Positions 4,917 through 5,211 of a stretch of DNA of 5,211 bases are shown piece after piece. The notes beneath the pieces were generated by a model. The model ran no database searches. It was given only the letters and a program-made list of their open reading frames with translations, and had not been told where the DNA came from. Source of the DNA: Candidatus Woesearchaeota archaeon (lineage in GTDB: Archaea; Nanobdellota; Nanobdellia; Woesearchaeales; UBA12501); assembly GCA_026394915.1 (NCBI GenBank), contig JAPLZS010000007.1, forward strand, positions 1 through 5,211, given 5' to 3'. The stretch's first letter is position 1. Each line of letters begins with the position of its first letter. The translations under genes and the position numbers were made by a program.

Positions 4917-4958
4917 ATATTTGATATCTGCTGTCTTGTTCTGACAACTATTTTCTTA

Positions 4959-5211
4959 TCATGGCAGGTCAGGGCCGTCATAAGTGCATTGATTGGTTTC
5001 AGAATCAAACATTATCCTTGTGATTATCCCATTCTCATAATCTGCCTTGAGGGAACGCGGGTCTGATCCTGACCCTGTTCCAGGAGTCAGTTCAAAATTC
5101 ACCCTGTATGTGCCTTCTGCGCATTGCACTGCATCAGGGAAATTCTGTGTGAATGCCTCAATAGGATCTCCGGGCCTCACATCTTTCCCATTGATCAATC
5201 CTTCCCAGCCA
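4959..5211 (-). CDS. C-terminal part of an exported-type paralogue, truncated by the right edge
   Basis: The visible 83 residues form the C-terminal end of a protein whose start lies beyond the window. The frame is open to the edge, and the first visible residues GWEGLINGKDVRPGD match GWNGKINGKDVQPGD of the next gene, so a TTG at 5198 is an internal Leu codon rather than the start. Shared with the paralogue are the NFPxA motif, C-x-EG-x-Y, a GIITRI strand and a closing C-x-YD, including the two conserved cysteines. The segment between differs: here it holds a Gly/Ser-rich loop (TPGTGSGSDP). By analogy the full protein probably carries a signal peptide and the same twofold domain; this cannot be seen. 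It is the first visible gene of the exported-protein operon. The domain family is not recognised. Confidence 0.75.
   Translation of the reverse strand, partial: GWEGLINGKDVRPGDPIEAFTQNFPDAVQCAEGTYRVNFELTPGTGSGSDPRSLKADYENGIITRIMFDSETNQCTYDGPDLP

Overview
The window looks archaeal, probably a DPANN lineage such as the Woesearchaeota or a relative. This is inferred, not proven. The main evidence is promoter geometry. Three genes (a divergent gene cut by the left edge, glmS, and a minus-strand gene starting at 2748) each have a TTTAWATA-type TATA box centred about 25-27 bases upstream of the start codon, as expected for leaderless archaeal transcripts. Genes inside the right-hand operon instead carry strong AGGAGG ribosome binding sites. 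That mix is typical of archaea.

Layout, left to right. Positions 1-221 form a divergent intergenic region, with a partial minus-strand gene (1-38), AT-rich promoter DNA, and three consecutive stem-loops (121-185) just before the glmS TATA box. glmS (222-1985, +) encodes a complete glucosamine-6-phosphate synthase with every catalytic residue I could locate present. Two small minus-strand genes of unknown function follow (2356-2748, then 1870-2277). The second overlaps the 3' end of glmS tail to tail. A bidirectional promoter near 2771-2780, surrounded by AT-rich repeats, separates them from a plus-strand Lrp/AsnC-type regulator (annotated 2877-3281). The family's first helix continues upstream of the regulator's only ATG and then meets an in-frame TAG.

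From about 3365 to the right edge lies a minus-strand operon of exported proteins. A truncated Cys-containing protein (4959-5211) is followed by a 202-residue exported paralogue (4295-4903), then a 300-residue protein with a signal peptide and beta-barrel-like sequence (3365-4267). The two complete genes have near-copied intercistronic leaders (AT-rich, then AGGAGGCT) and similar signal peptides.

Functionally, GlmS makes glucosamine-6-phosphate for amino-sugar and surface glycan synthesis. The right-hand operon appears to build cell-surface or periplasm-like components. Nothing in the sequence directly links the two or shows what the Lrp-like protein controls. The most notable items are the hairpin cluster before glmS, the beta-barrel-like exported protein in an apparently archaeal setting with its paired Cys-containing paralogues, and the damaged or unusual start of the Lrp-like gene.
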